Source of the DNA: a virus
IMG/VR virus record: IMGVR_UViG_3300034685_000056
Span: 1-34,445 of that record
Direction: 5' to 3' (one strand)
DNA: 34,445 bases
Position numbers and translations under genes: made by a program. Shown here in pieces: positions 1 through 8,933 of the stretch (positions within the stretch are counted from its first letter, which is position 1; each line of letters opens with the position of its first letter). Under the pieces are notes generated by a model. That model ran no database searches and had not been told where the DNA came from. It saw nothing but the letters and a program-made list of their open reading frames with translations.

Positions 1-250
1 CCACCTCTGCCTTCCTTGCAATATCATCACTTGCACTAGGCGCTGCTACTTTTGCTCGTCCGCTTGCGTCACGCATGATGATGGTGTTGGCTGTGGCTGC
101 TGATGTAGCCCCGTGAGCAGATGTCAAGGCCGCATGTGTATCCACCTCTGCCTTTCTCGCAATATCATCACTTGCACTAGGCGCTGCTACTTTTGCTCGT
201 CCGTTTGCGTCACGTACTATCACAGTATTAGCTGTGGCAGCAGCATCAGC
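1..250. repeat. Two tandem copies of a 141-bp coding repeat
   Basis: The sequence starting at 1 recurs starting at 142, a period of 141 bp or 47 codons. The first roughly 70 bases of each copy are nearly identical, with a few synonymous-type changes; identity then drops. The repeat encodes the fiber module with the AKVAAPSASDD motif. More copies may lie beyond the window edge. Confidence 0.85.
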
Positions 251-331
251 ACGCTTGCCATCCACTGTATCAGCATTTTTAGCGTCTAACACTTCCCATG
301 TTGTGCCGTTCCAATATTTCATTTTAGCCAT
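1..331 (-). CDS. Tail fiber/tail protein, N-terminal part (runs off the window)
   Basis: The reading frame opens at ATG 331 and stays open to the window edge, giving 110 codons. A good ribosome site (AAAGGAGATG, about 340-350) precedes the ATG. The protein begins MAKMKYWNGTTWEVL and then has tandem 47-residue modules containing the motif RDANGRAKVAAPSASDD, each followed by a short Ala/His-rich spacer. Repeats of this sort are familiar in fiber or tail-tip proteins of Firmicutes phages; that is family knowledge recalled by eye. It lies just downstream of the giant fiber gene in the same direction, so a second fiber or a fiber-associated protein is likely. Its codons are visibly more G+C-rich than those of neighbouring genes, suggesting recent acquisition. 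The C-terminus is not in the window, so the final function is open. Confidence 0.7.
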   Translation of the reverse strand, partial: MAKMKYWNGTTWEVLDAKNADTVDGKRADAAATANTVIVRDANGRAKVAAPSASDDIARKAEVDTHAALTSAHGATSAATANTIIMRDASGRAKVAAPSASDDIARKAEV

Positions 332-376
332 AAAAAGCATCATCTCCTTTAGTTGTTTCTTTTTTTATTTCCAAAA

Positions 377-419
377 CAAAACATCTCCAGCACTATAAAA
401 ACAAACAGGAGATGTTTTG
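377..419 (-). terminator. Hairpin between the two fiber genes, possible weak terminator
   Basis: Arms CAAAACATCTCC (377-388) and GGAGATGTTTTG (408-419) form a perfect 12-bp stem with a 19-base loop. On the minus strand the stem is followed by a broken T-rich tract (TTTTGTTTTGG). It sits between the stop of the giant fiber and the ribosome site of the next gene. It may be an attenuator or terminator; the imperfect T tract keeps confidence moderate. Confidence 0.5.
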
Positions 420-454
420 ATAAAACTAAAATTTTATATTAATATTTTTTAAAG

Positions 455-3400
455 TTAACCATTTGTATCTATCCATAAAGAACCTACAGATGGGTTTGAA
501 GGTGGAGTAGTACCAACTGGCACTGTAATGTCAGTCACTTTAGCAATTTTTACCCATGAACTCCATGCGCTCCCATTCCAGTTTCTATACCATATATTCC
601 CATTATCTGTAAATCCTAATTGATGAGATTTTCCACCACTAATGTCAACCCATTGTGTTAAATGTAATACACCATGATATGTTCCTCCATCGTTTAAGCC
701 ATCTGTTGTATTATATTTTAAATGCATTGATATACCTTTGTAACCAAAACCATTATGATTTATACTGCGTGTATCTTTGTAATTAATTGAAGTGTGCTTA
801 TGACTATCATCAGCTACAGTGGCATTAATACTAATATTACTCGACCCATCAAAACTAGTTGAACCTGTAACATCTCCACTTAATGATATAGTTCTTGCTG
901 TTGTTAATTTATCTGCTGTTTCTGCTCTATCTACAATTCCATCACTATCAGTATCATACTGGCTACGTAGCATATCTCCGTAACCGCCAGCACTTAAAGC
1001 GTTTTGTACAAATGCAGTAGTAGCTATTTGGTTAGTATTTGTTCCGTTGGGAGCAGTAGGAGCAGTAGGTGTACCTGTGAAGGCAGGGGATACAAGTGGT
1101 GCTTTTGAATCTAATATTGTTTGAAGATTATCTATATTACTTATCACATGGTTATGACTATCATCAGCTACAGTAGCACTAATAGAAATATTAGCACTTC
1201 CATCAAATGAAGCACTACCAGTTACATCGCCTGTCAGAGTTATTGTTCTTGCTGTAGTTAATTTATCAGCAGATGCACTCTTGCCTGTAAAATTACCATT
1301 ATTATCTATTGAAGATTTTGTTGTATTGTTGACTTTAAAATCTACAATATTTCCTGTTCCAGTAGTGTTTATTGTGTTAGAACTTGAACTGGTAAGTGTA
1401 TTGTCGGTATTTTGAGCATGTTTTTTACTTACTGCATCTGCTAAATTTGCTTCGGTTTGAGTATAAGTATCCAATAATGCTTTATTACTATGAGTATGAC
1501 TATTAGTTACAGCATTATCTATACTAGAAACAGAAGAACTAGGTTTGTTTGTTAATTCACTCCAATCAACATTACCCCAAGATAAACTACCTGCTGTAGA
1601 ACCTGCCTTCAAAACTTTATTATTATTAGTTGTTCCAGTTGCAGGTACATGCAAATTTCCGTCACCTGTAGGATGTGTATAAGTATTTGTTATAGTCACA
1701 TCTACTGCATCATTAGTAGCATTATCAGCAACGCTTATACTTATATTTGTGCCATCTTTAAAATTTATCTGTTTTCTTGTTCCAGTTGGTGTTACACTAT
1801 TTTTAGATATTGCTACTTTTTGATTACTTGAATTTGGTTTTACATCTGCTTTTATTTGATTATTAGTATCATCATAAGTAAAATCTATAGTTGATGTATC
1901 TGTTAATGCAACACCTACAGCATCTTGAACTGCTTCTGTAAAGTCTAATATTTCAGTTGAAACATGATTATGACCAATGGCAGAAGCACCAATATCAGCA
2001 GGAGTTAATGGGTCACTACCACCAATTTTATGATTTTGTGCATGAATATAATCCATTACATTAGCAATCTGTATATACTCAATCAAAACCTTTGTACCTG
2101 CTTCAACTCCATTAGCTAAAGTTATATTTGTAGAAGAAGTTTCAGTATATGCACTAGGTGGTTGTTTATTACCCCAAATATATACATCAATTCTGCCAGT
2201 TCCTACTTCATATGAACCTTGAGTAAGATTAAATACTGTCTGACCTTCTGTTGCTGTAAATTCTTCTTTTTTTCTAATAAAAACAAATTGACTACTACTT
2301 AATAAACCTGCAAGTAAATTTTCTCTTGTAATTTTTTTATAACTACTATCAGAAACATCATAAATTACTAATTCATCATCATTTGCGGAGTCAAGCAATG
2401 CTGTAAGTGTATGAAAATCATCATCGGCTGGTCTACCAACCAATGACGAATAATTTTTTTCTGATAAACCTGCAAGAGTATGACTATGAGTACTAATAGT
2501 ACCAGTAAGTTTAGCTTCTATTTCGGCTTTTGTTATATCGCTATTTTTTTGAGCATCTACAGGAGCATGTAAACTTTGACTATGGTCATAAGCAACTTTA
2601 CCTCTATCTCCACGATAAGCAGTAGAAGATGTTTCTCCAAGTGCAAGTGAAGCACTTATTTCTACATACGCACCACCACTCCATCTATACGTTTTATTGG
2701 TATCTTGTGCTATATATATCTTCCCAGTTTCACCAGTAGTAGGGAAGGATGATAAATTTACATATTCAAGTACATCGTCAACATATGAAGGTAATTGACT
2801 TGAAGGTACTTTGCCACTAGCATCCAACTCTGCAACTCCATTAGCCACACCTTTTTGAGATAAAGGAATTTGAGTTTCATTAGTTACATTATTGAGTGCT
2901 AACATGGATTTTAAGTCTGAAATACTAATATCTTCAGGATCGCCAGTGCCACTAGACTTTCTACCTTTAACTGTATTACTTGCCATATCAGCCAATTTTG
3001 CATTAGTCACAACATTATTAGAAATAGTTGTTACACCATCACCTATAGAAGTTACATCTCCTGTATGATTTGGATGAGTATATTGATTTACACCGTTAAT
3101 AGTTATTTTATCATTTATTGTATCAGTAGTAATAGTAATACCTGTACCAGCCGCTATTTCAAGAGTATCAGTCTTAGAATCTGCTGATATTGTAGAACTT
3201 CCAACTTTAATATTAGAAAAGGCATTTTGATTTACTTCTGCGCCACTTGCAATGCCAGCTAATTTATTCTTTTCTTCAGTTGTGTAATCTTCTGTTGATA
3301 ATCCTTTGCCTTCAATTTTATCAACTTTATTTACAACTGTGTTCCAAAGATTTCTCTCGTCACTTGTGATATGCTTAATAGCATCTGATATATGAGCAAC

Positions 3401-5737
3401 TGCACTATTCCAAGCATCTATTAATGCTTGAGTAATAGTTTCCAATAATGCTTTATTACTATGAGTATGACTATTAGTTACAGCATTATCTATACTAGAA
3501 ACAGAAGAACTAGGTTTGTTTGTTAATTCACTCCAATCAACATTACCCCAAGATAAACTACCTGCTGTAGAACCTGCCTTCAAAACTTTATTATTATTAG
3601 TTGTTCCAGTTGCAGGTACATGCAAATTTCCGTCACCTGTAGGATGTGTATAAGTATTTGTTATAGTCACATCTACTGCATCATTAGTAGCATTATCAGC
3701 AACGCTTATACTTATATTTGTGCCATCTTTAAAATTTATCTGTTTTCTTGTTCCAGTTGGTGTTACACTATTTTTAGATATTGCTACTTTTTGATTACTT
3801 GAATTTGGTTTTACATCTGCTTTTATTTGATTATTAGTATCATCATAAGTAAAATCTATAGTTGATGTATCTGTTAATGCAACACCTACAGCATCTTGAA
3901 CTGCTTCTGTAAAGTCTAATATTTCAGTTGAAACATGATTATGACCAATGGCAGAAGCACCAATATCAGCAGGAGTTAATGGGTCACTACCACCAATTTT
4001 ATGATTTTGTGCATGAATATAATCCATTACATTAGCAATCTGTATATACTCAATCAAAACCTTTGTACCTGCTTCAACTCCATTAGCTAAAGTTATATTT
4101 GTAGAAGAAGTTTCAGTATATGCACTAGGTGGTTGTTTATTACCCCAAATATATACATCAATTCTGCCAGTTCCTACTTCATATGAACCTTGAGTAAGAT
4201 TAAATACTGTCTGACCTTCTGTTGCTGTAAATTCTTCTTTTTTTCTAATAAAAACAAATTGACTACTACTTAATAAACCTGCAAGTAAATTTTCTCTTGT
4301 AATTTTTTTATAACTACTATCAGAAACATCATAAATTACTAATTCATCATCATTTGCGGAGTCAAGCAATGCTGTAAGTGTATGAAAATCATCATCGGCT
4401 GGTCTACCAACCAATGACGAATAATTTTTTTCTGATAAACCTGCAAGAGTATGACTATGAGTACTAATAGTACCAGTAAGTTTAGCTTCTATTTCGGCTT
4501 TTGTTATATCGCTATTTTTTTGAGCATCTACAGGAGCATGTAAACTTTGACTATGGTCATAAGCAACTTTACCTCTATCTCCACGATAAGCAGTAGAAGA
4601 TGTTTCTCCAAGTGCAAGTGAAGCACTTATTTCTACATACGCACCACCACTCCATCTATACGTTTTATTGGTATCTTGTGCTATATATATCTTCCCAGTT
4701 TCACCAGTAGTAGGGAAGGATGATAAATTTACATATTCAAGTACATCGTCAACATATGAAGGTAATTGACTTGAAGGTACTTTGCCACTAGCATCCAACT
4801 CTGCAACTCCATTAGCCACACCTTTTTGAGATAAAGGAATTTGAGTTTCATTAGTTACATTATTGAGTGCTAACATGGATTTTAAGTCTGAAATACTAAT
4901 ATCTTCAGGATCGCCAGTGCCACTAGACTTTCTACCTTTAACTGTATTACTTGCCATATCAGCCAATTTTGCATTAGTCACAACATTATTAGAAATAGTT
5001 GTTACACCATCACCTATAGAAGTTACATCTCCTGTATGATTTGGATGAGTATATTGATTTACACCGTTAATAGTTATTTTATCATTTATTGTATCAGTAG
5101 TAATAGTAATACCTGTACCAGCCGCTATTTCAAGAGTATCAGTCTTAGAATCTGCTGATATTGTAGAACTTCCAACTTTAATATTAGAAAAGGCATTTTG
5201 ATTTACTTCTGCGCCACTTGCAATGCCAGCTAATTTATTCTTTTCTTCAGTTGTGTAATCTTCTGTTGATAATCCTTTGCCTTCAATTTTATCAACTTTA
5301 TTTACAACTGTGTTCCAAAGATTTCTCTCGTCACTTGTGATATGCTTAATAGCATCTGATATATGAGCAACTGCACTATTCCAAGCATCTATTAATGCTT
5401 GAGTAATAGTTTCCAATATTGATAAATTAGAATGTGTATGATTAGTTTCTCCACCAGAAGTTGATGTAGAAGAAGCTAAATCTATAAACATATCTTTAGT
5501 ATTGTTATTTGGTATAGAAACTAAAACAACCTCATTAATTTGAGGTTGTAATCCAGCACGAATTTTTACATTATTATAAACTTCACCATTTATAATTATG
5601 TTTGCAGTGCCATCTTCATTTAAAGATTGCACAATGGCTTTTTTACTTGTATCTGTTTTAGCATTATTAACTTTTTTTTCTACCAATTTCTTTACATTGT
5701 TAACGAATTTTTTCATTTCGTTTATATCATTAGGCAT
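455..5737 (-). CDS. Giant tail fiber / receptor-binding protein with internal duplication
   Basis: A 1760-residue protein with start ATG 5737 after GCAGGTGG. Residues 1 to about 100 form an N-terminal domain (charged helix, then a beta-rich stretch ending in Ser/Gly/His) that probably anchors it to the baseplate. Two identical 657-residue blocks follow, from about residue 108 to 764 and 765 to 1421. Each contains modules recognisable from phage fibers, such as TGDVTSIGDGVTTISN, AYRGDRGKVAYDHS and a YVDDVLEYVNLSSFP knob-like segment. The C-terminal part has two TGDVTGS..FDGS repeats with the ADKLTTARTI motif and a pyocin-knob-like end (LHLTQW, WYRNWNGSAWSSWVKIA). It follows the baseplate genes, fitting host recognition. 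The His/Asn-rich HTHSN turns recur at module joints. The fiber call is solid; the receptor is unknown. The exact duplication may be genuine or an assembly artefact. Confidence 0.88.
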   Translation of the reverse strand: MPNDINEMKKFVNNVKKLVEKKVNNAKTDTSKKAIVQSLNEDGTANIIINGEVYNNVKIRAGLQPQINEVVLVSIPNNNTKDMFIDLASSTSTSGGETNHTHSNLSILETITQALIDAWNSAVAHISDAIKHITSDERNLWNTVVNKVDKIEGKGLSTEDYTTEEKNKLAGIASGAEVNQNAFSNIKVGSSTISADSKTDTLEIAAGTGITITTDTINDKITINGVNQYTHPNHTGDVTSIGDGVTTISNNVVTNAKLADMASNTVKGRKSSGTGDPEDISISDLKSMLALNNVTNETQIPLSQKGVANGVAELDASGKVPSSQLPSYVDDVLEYVNLSSFPTTGETGKIYIAQDTNKTYRWSGGAYVEISASLALGETSSTAYRGDRGKVAYDHSQSLHAPVDAQKNSDITKAEIEAKLTGTISTHSHTLAGLSEKNYSSLVGRPADDDFHTLTALLDSANDDELVIYDVSDSSYKKITRENLLAGLLSSSQFVFIRKKEEFTATEGQTVFNLTQGSYEVGTGRIDVYIWGNKQPPSAYTETSSTNITLANGVEAGTKVLIEYIQIANVMDYIHAQNHKIGGSDPLTPADIGASAIGHNHVSTEILDFTEAVQDAVGVALTDTSTIDFTYDDTNNQIKADVKPNSSNQKVAISKNSVTPTGTRKQINFKDGTNISISVADNATNDAVDVTITNTYTHPTGDGNLHVPATGTTNNNKVLKAGSTAGSLSWGNVDWSELTNKPSSSVSSIDNAVTNSHTHSNKALLETITQALIDAWNSAVAHISDAIKHITSDERNLWNTVVNKVDKIEGKGLSTEDYTTEEKNKLAGIASGAEVNQNAFSNIKVGSSTISADSKTDTLEIAAGTGITITTDTINDKITINGVNQYTHPNHTGDVTSIGDGVTTISNNVVTNAKLADMASNTVKGRKSSGTGDPEDISISDLKSMLALNNVTNETQIPLSQKGVANGVAELDASGKVPSSQLPSYVDDVLEYVNLSSFPTTGETGKIYIAQDTNKTYRWSGGAYVEISASLALGETSSTAYRGDRGKVAYDHSQSLHAPVDAQKNSDITKAEIEAKLTGTISTHSHTLAGLSEKNYSSLVGRPADDDFHTLTALLDSANDDELVIYDVSDSSYKKITRENLLAGLLSSSQFVFIRKKEEFTATEGQTVFNLTQGSYEVGTGRIDVYIWGNKQPPSAYTETSSTNITLANGVEAGTKVLIEYIQIANVMDYIHAQNHKIGGSDPLTPADIGASAIGHNHVSTEILDFTEAVQDAVGVALTDTSTIDFTYDDTNNQIKADVKPNSSNQKVAISKNSVTPTGTRKQINFKDGTNISISVADNATNDAVDVTITNTYTHPTGDGNLHVPATGTTNNNKVLKAGSTAGSLSWGNVDWSELTNKPSSSVSSIDNAVTNSHTHSNKALLDTYTQTEANLADAVSKKHAQNTDNTLTSSSSNTINTTGTGNIVDFKVNNTTKSSIDNNGNFTGKSASADKLTTARTITLTGDVTGSASFDGSANISISATVADDSHNHVISNIDNLQTILDSKAPLVSPAFTGTPTAPTAPNGTNTNQIATTAFVQNALSAGGYGDMLRSQYDTDSDGIVDRAETADKLTTARTISLSGDVTGSTSFDGSSNISINATVADDSHKHTSINYKDTRSINHNGFGYKGISMHLKYNTTDGLNDGGTYHGVLHLTQWVDISGGKSHQLGFTDNGNIWYRNWNGSAWSSWVKIAKVTDITVPVGTTPPSNPSVGSLWIDTNG
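1470..5418. repeat. Perfect 1971-bp in-frame tandem duplication inside the fiber gene
   Basis: The sequence beginning at 1470 recurs beginning at 3441, and every row I compared is identical. The unit is 1971 bp, exactly 657 codons. The 7-base string TCCAATA stands at all three junctions (1470-1476, 3441-3447, 5412-5418). Beyond them the flanks diverge but still encode related HTHSN..LL(E/D)T..TQ motifs. This is what unequal crossing-over between diverged fiber modules would leave. A misassembly cannot be excluded from the sequence alone. Confidence 0.95.
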
Positions 5738-5750
5738 TTTACCACCTGCC

Positions 5751-6854
5751 TTATCCTATATTTCTAATTGCCCAAACACCTATATTCATAGTAGAACGAT
5801 AGCTTAAATCATAAGAAATATTACGAATTACATAATTTCCTGTAGTACCGTTATTTTCATCTTCAACATTAATTACATCATCTAACTTTAATTTAAAATT
5901 AGGAATACTTGTTATATTTACTGTTTCTTGTGCCATTATACTTTGCTGTAATTCATAATTTGCCCTTTGTTGACATAAATCATCGCTGTAAATATTATCA
6001 TCTTCAATTACTTTAACTCTTTCACCAATTTTATCTATAGATAATTCACTTCCAGTTAAATCTTTTGCTGTTGCTGTATATTGATAGCCATTTTCCGTCA
6101 TGCCGTATACCATTATAGAATTTTTAATATCATTCCAATTCAATTCTCTTGTACTTTGTAGATATAATCCAGATGTTGTATATTGCCAAACAGGTGGAGT
6201 AATTGCATAATCTTCAGGTTTAAGTGGATTTTTAAAACATAAATATCCTTCTTCATTATAATAAACCGAATAAGAAACCATATTTGCAAGTTCTAACAAC
6301 ATATCGGCTATTGTATCACCTGCTGGTTTTTCTATTGTATATGGAGTTAATACACTACATTCATCAATAATGTATTTTGTTTCACCAATTAAATCTGTAA
6401 TAATAGATTTAACCACTTCATCTATTCTTGTATCAACATTAATTATATATTTATTAGCCAACGTACCTGCAATAGTGCCATCTAATAATACCCACTTGTC
6501 CAATCCTTCAATAGTAACCTCTTTTTGTGTTGGAGTGGATAATAAAGAAGGATTACCTAATACATATATACCTTGATTATATAATATTTGTTCACCATTA
6601 TATTCGTATCCGCATAAAAGTCTGAATTTGTTGTTAATCCACATTTTAGAAGTAGGAGAAGGAATATATTGTTTGTCTAAATTTCTTAATGTCAAACTTA
6701 CACTTCTACGATTGTTATTTGTAGCATCAAAATTAGCAGAACCACTAATTATATCACCAATGACATCACCAATCACTTCTTCTTGTGGAGTTAACCATTC
6801 AATTTTATAAATATATTTTTTAAAATTAGCGTTTATAATATTATCTTCATTCAT
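5751..6854 (-). CDS. Baseplate / tail hub-like protein
   Basis: A 367-residue protein whose ATG overlaps the stop of the upstream gene (ATGA), so translation is probably coupled. It starts with a beta-rich segment (IEWLTPQEEVIGDV, RSVSLTLRNLDKQYIPSP) typical of phage proteins of the XkdQ/gp27-like hub group, often annotated DUF5048. The middle (VDTRIDEVVKSIITDLIG, AGDTIADMLLELANM) and the late segment LDDVINVEDE..GTTGNYVIRNISYDL also fit that group. It lies between the distal tail protein and the giant fiber, where hub proteins belong. No peptidase or glycosidase motif is seen. The family call is by eye. Confidence 0.6.
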   Translation of the reverse strand: MNEDNIINANFKKYIYKIEWLTPQEEVIGDVIGDIISGSANFDATNNNRRSVSLTLRNLDKQYIPSPTSKMWINNKFRLLCGYEYNGEQILYNQGIYVLGNPSLLSTPTQKEVTIEGLDKWVLLDGTIAGTLANKYIINVDTRIDEVVKSIITDLIGETKYIIDECSVLTPYTIEKPAGDTIADMLLELANMVSYSVYYNEEGYLCFKNPLKPEDYAITPPVWQYTTSGLYLQSTRELNWNDIKNSIMVYGMTENGYQYTATAKDLTGSELSIDKIGERVKVIEDDNIYSDDLCQQRANYELQQSIMAQETVNITSIPNFKLKLDDVINVEDENNGTTGNYVIRNISYDLSYRSTMNIGVWAIRNIG

Positions 6855-7630
6855 TCGGCTTCACCAACTTCCATGAAGGAAAACGTAATACTCGATAATG
6901 GTTCGATTAAATTTGTAAATGGTTTATAAGAACAAGTATGAGTATCAACTAACCAAATGTCACCTTCATTAGTTCTTAAATATTTTGGTTTACCGTTATT
7001 TATAAAATCAATTACCTTCTGTCTATAGTTAATGCTAACTTCCATAAAACTATCAATAAGTAAAGCAGTTATTATTCCACTTTTATATTTTTGATTTCCA
7101 TAAGACGCTATTGGATATTCATTAAATGTATCATCATAAACATGTCTTTGCTTATTTATTGTTATATCTGAAACTTCTATATTTGCAAAAAGAGGATATG
7201 ATTCATTAGTAGTATAAGTTGCATCAGAAATCCACCAGTAATCAAAATCTATGGCAATTTGAATTAAGAAAGGTTGTCTTTCAATATTGCCTGATACTGG
7301 GGATACTTGATATTCATAAGTTACACCAGATTTTACTCCAGTATCAATAAAATAAAATTTACCTTCTTGACTTAACGAAGTTACGCCTAAATCTTGCAGT
7401 TTTGTAGTGTCAATTCTACGTCTTCGTACTCTAAATCCATCTATAGGTAATCCACCTAACGAAATATTACCTGCTTCTAAACTATTTTGAAATTTCGCTA
7501 ATAAAAAAGTATCAAGTTGCCAATCTTCCTTAGTAGATGATAAATTTATATTATAAACATTTTCACGAAGATGTATCTCATCAACAATACAATTTTTTAA
7601 TTCTATATAATTAATATTACTGACGCCCAT
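6851..7630 (-). CDS. Distal tail / baseplate protein
   Basis: A 259-residue protein starting at ATG 7630 after AGAGGTGATAAA. It is beta-rich, with an arginine cluster FRVRRRRIDT near residue 67. A segment YFIDTGVKSGVTYEYQVSPVSG reads like the end of a fibronectin-III-type domain. The C-terminal half (YRQKVIDFINNGKPKYLRTNEGDIWLVDTH and then SSITFSFMEVGEA) resembles distal-tail proteins that join the tube to the baseplate. Position between the FN3-like tail protein and the hub-like protein supports this. The exact family is not certain. Confidence 0.5.
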   Translation of the reverse strand: MGVSNINYIELKNCIVDEIHLRENVYNINLSSTKEDWQLDTFLLAKFQNSLEAGNISLGGLPIDGFRVRRRRIDTTKLQDLGVTSLSQEGKFYFIDTGVKSGVTYEYQVSPVSGNIERQPFLIQIAIDFDYWWISDATYTTNESYPLFANIEVSDITINKQRHVYDDTFNEYPIASYGNQKYKSGIITALLIDSFMEVSINYRQKVIDFINNGKPKYLRTNEGDIWLVDTHTCSYKPFTNLIEPLSSITFSFMEVGEAE

Positions 7631-7641
7631 TTTATCACCTC

Positions 7642-8913
7642 TTATGCTATAGATTCTGCATGAAATGTTAAAGTATCGTTAATTTGCTGAATATATAAAT
7701 AATACTTACCACTACTAATTGAAAGACTTGTTACTAATTCATTATTTTTATACAAATAAAATTTATTATTAAAATATAGTAAAGATATAAATTCGCCATT
7801 ATTATTTTGCATTTTTAATATTTTTAAATTTTCTTCCATTCCACCAAGTAAATCAATCCATAAATTATTAGTATTAGCAGGAGCATAAATATCTGTTAAA
7901 ATACTTAAAGTTTTTGGTGTAGCAAAATTTATATCTTCTATCCATAAAAAATTACTTGTAGGCGGTGCTCCTCTACTAACTACAACTTGCATTGGTAATT
8001 GTGTAGATTGCGATGAATTCTCTAACCAAATAAGAGTAGTGTCTGATAATGGTACATTATAGCTTACAATTTGAGTAGAAGGTAATATATTAAAATTATA
8101 ATTAGTTACCGATTCAATCCACAATTTTAATGTAAAATTATTACTTATATTAAACCCTTTATCAAAATAAACCTTTTTATTGTTTCTTACATCTATTTTT
8201 TCATTACTTACAAACGTACTACTATCTGATTTACCTATAATTTGCACTACATTCCATTGAAGCCTTGTTGCAGCCAATTCTTCTATTTTTGTTGCCTGTA
8301 ATGCTAATGCTGTTTTAGGCACTTCATATCTTACATGAAAAGGGATTTTGCCTGTAGTTCCTAATAAATTATCTTGCGAATATGCTTGTAATTCAATTTT
8401 GTAACCTCTTTCATTGCTAAATCCTGCAAATTCATACTCAATAATACTTGAATAGGTTATTGGAGAAGTACCTATAATTTCATCATAAGAATTATATAAA
8501 ATCATTTGCCAAGATTTAATCGGTATATTTTCTACTTGAGTATAAGAACCCTGAAATACATAAGATGAATTTAATATAGTTGCTGAAAGATTAGTAAAAC
8601 TACAAACAGGTGTACTCGAACATTTAAAAAGTATCCAATCTGATGTTGCAGTTTCATTTATTTGATTCCATACTGTAATTTGATATTTATACTGTATACC
8701 ATTAGTCAATGTATTTGCATTTATTACATGAAAATTGTTAAATGATATTATTTTACCACTATCTAATATTAAAGAATTATCTATATTTTTATATATTTTT
8801 ACTTGATAAGCATATTGCCTGTCCCCATAATTTTTCCATGAAACTACAATTTCTTGTGTAGCATCCACAGAAATATTAGAAGGGGAGATATTGACAGGCT
8901 TTAAAATTGCCAT
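7642..8913 (-). CDS. Tail protein with fibronectin-III-like domains
   Basis: A 423-residue protein with start ATG 8913 after AAGGGAGG. The N-terminal 100 residues (IVVSWKNYGDRQYAYQVKIY, then GIQYKYQITVWNQINE, then TSDWILFK) look like a fibronectin type III fold. A second similar domain (WQMILYNSYDEIIGTSPI, RGYKIELQAYSQD) follows. The C-terminal 150 residues are beta-rich with LWIE/LWID motifs repeated three or four times. It directly follows the tape measure gene, the usual slot for distal tail or tail-tip proteins. A carbohydrate-binding or structural role is inference. Confidence 0.55.
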   Translation of the reverse strand: MAILKPVNISPSNISVDATQEIVVSWKNYGDRQYAYQVKIYKNIDNSLILDSGKIISFNNFHVINANTLTNGIQYKYQITVWNQINETATSDWILFKCSSTPVCSFTNLSATILNSSYVFQGSYTQVENIPIKSWQMILYNSYDEIIGTSPITYSSIIEYEFAGFSNERGYKIELQAYSQDNLLGTTGKIPFHVRYEVPKTALALQATKIEELAATRLQWNVVQIIGKSDSSTFVSNEKIDVRNNKKVYFDKGFNISNNFTLKLWIESVTNYNFNILPSTQIVSYNVPLSDTTLIWLENSSQSTQLPMQVVVSRGAPPTSNFLWIEDINFATPKTLSILTDIYAPANTNNLWIDLLGGMEENLKILKMQNNNGEFISLLYFNNKFYLYKNNELVTSLSISSGKYYLYIQQINDTLTFHAESIA

Positions 8914-8933
8914 TTTAATACCTCCCTTAAATT

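Noticed and set aside
1649-3802. Two identical 60-codon plus-strand frames
   Set aside because: They are antisense shadows of the duplicated fiber gene; their identity only reflects the 1971-bp repeat.
1470-5418. Diversity-generating retroelement acting on the fiber
   Set aside because: No reverse transcriptase is present and the two repeat copies are identical, not differing at adenines as template/variable repeats would.
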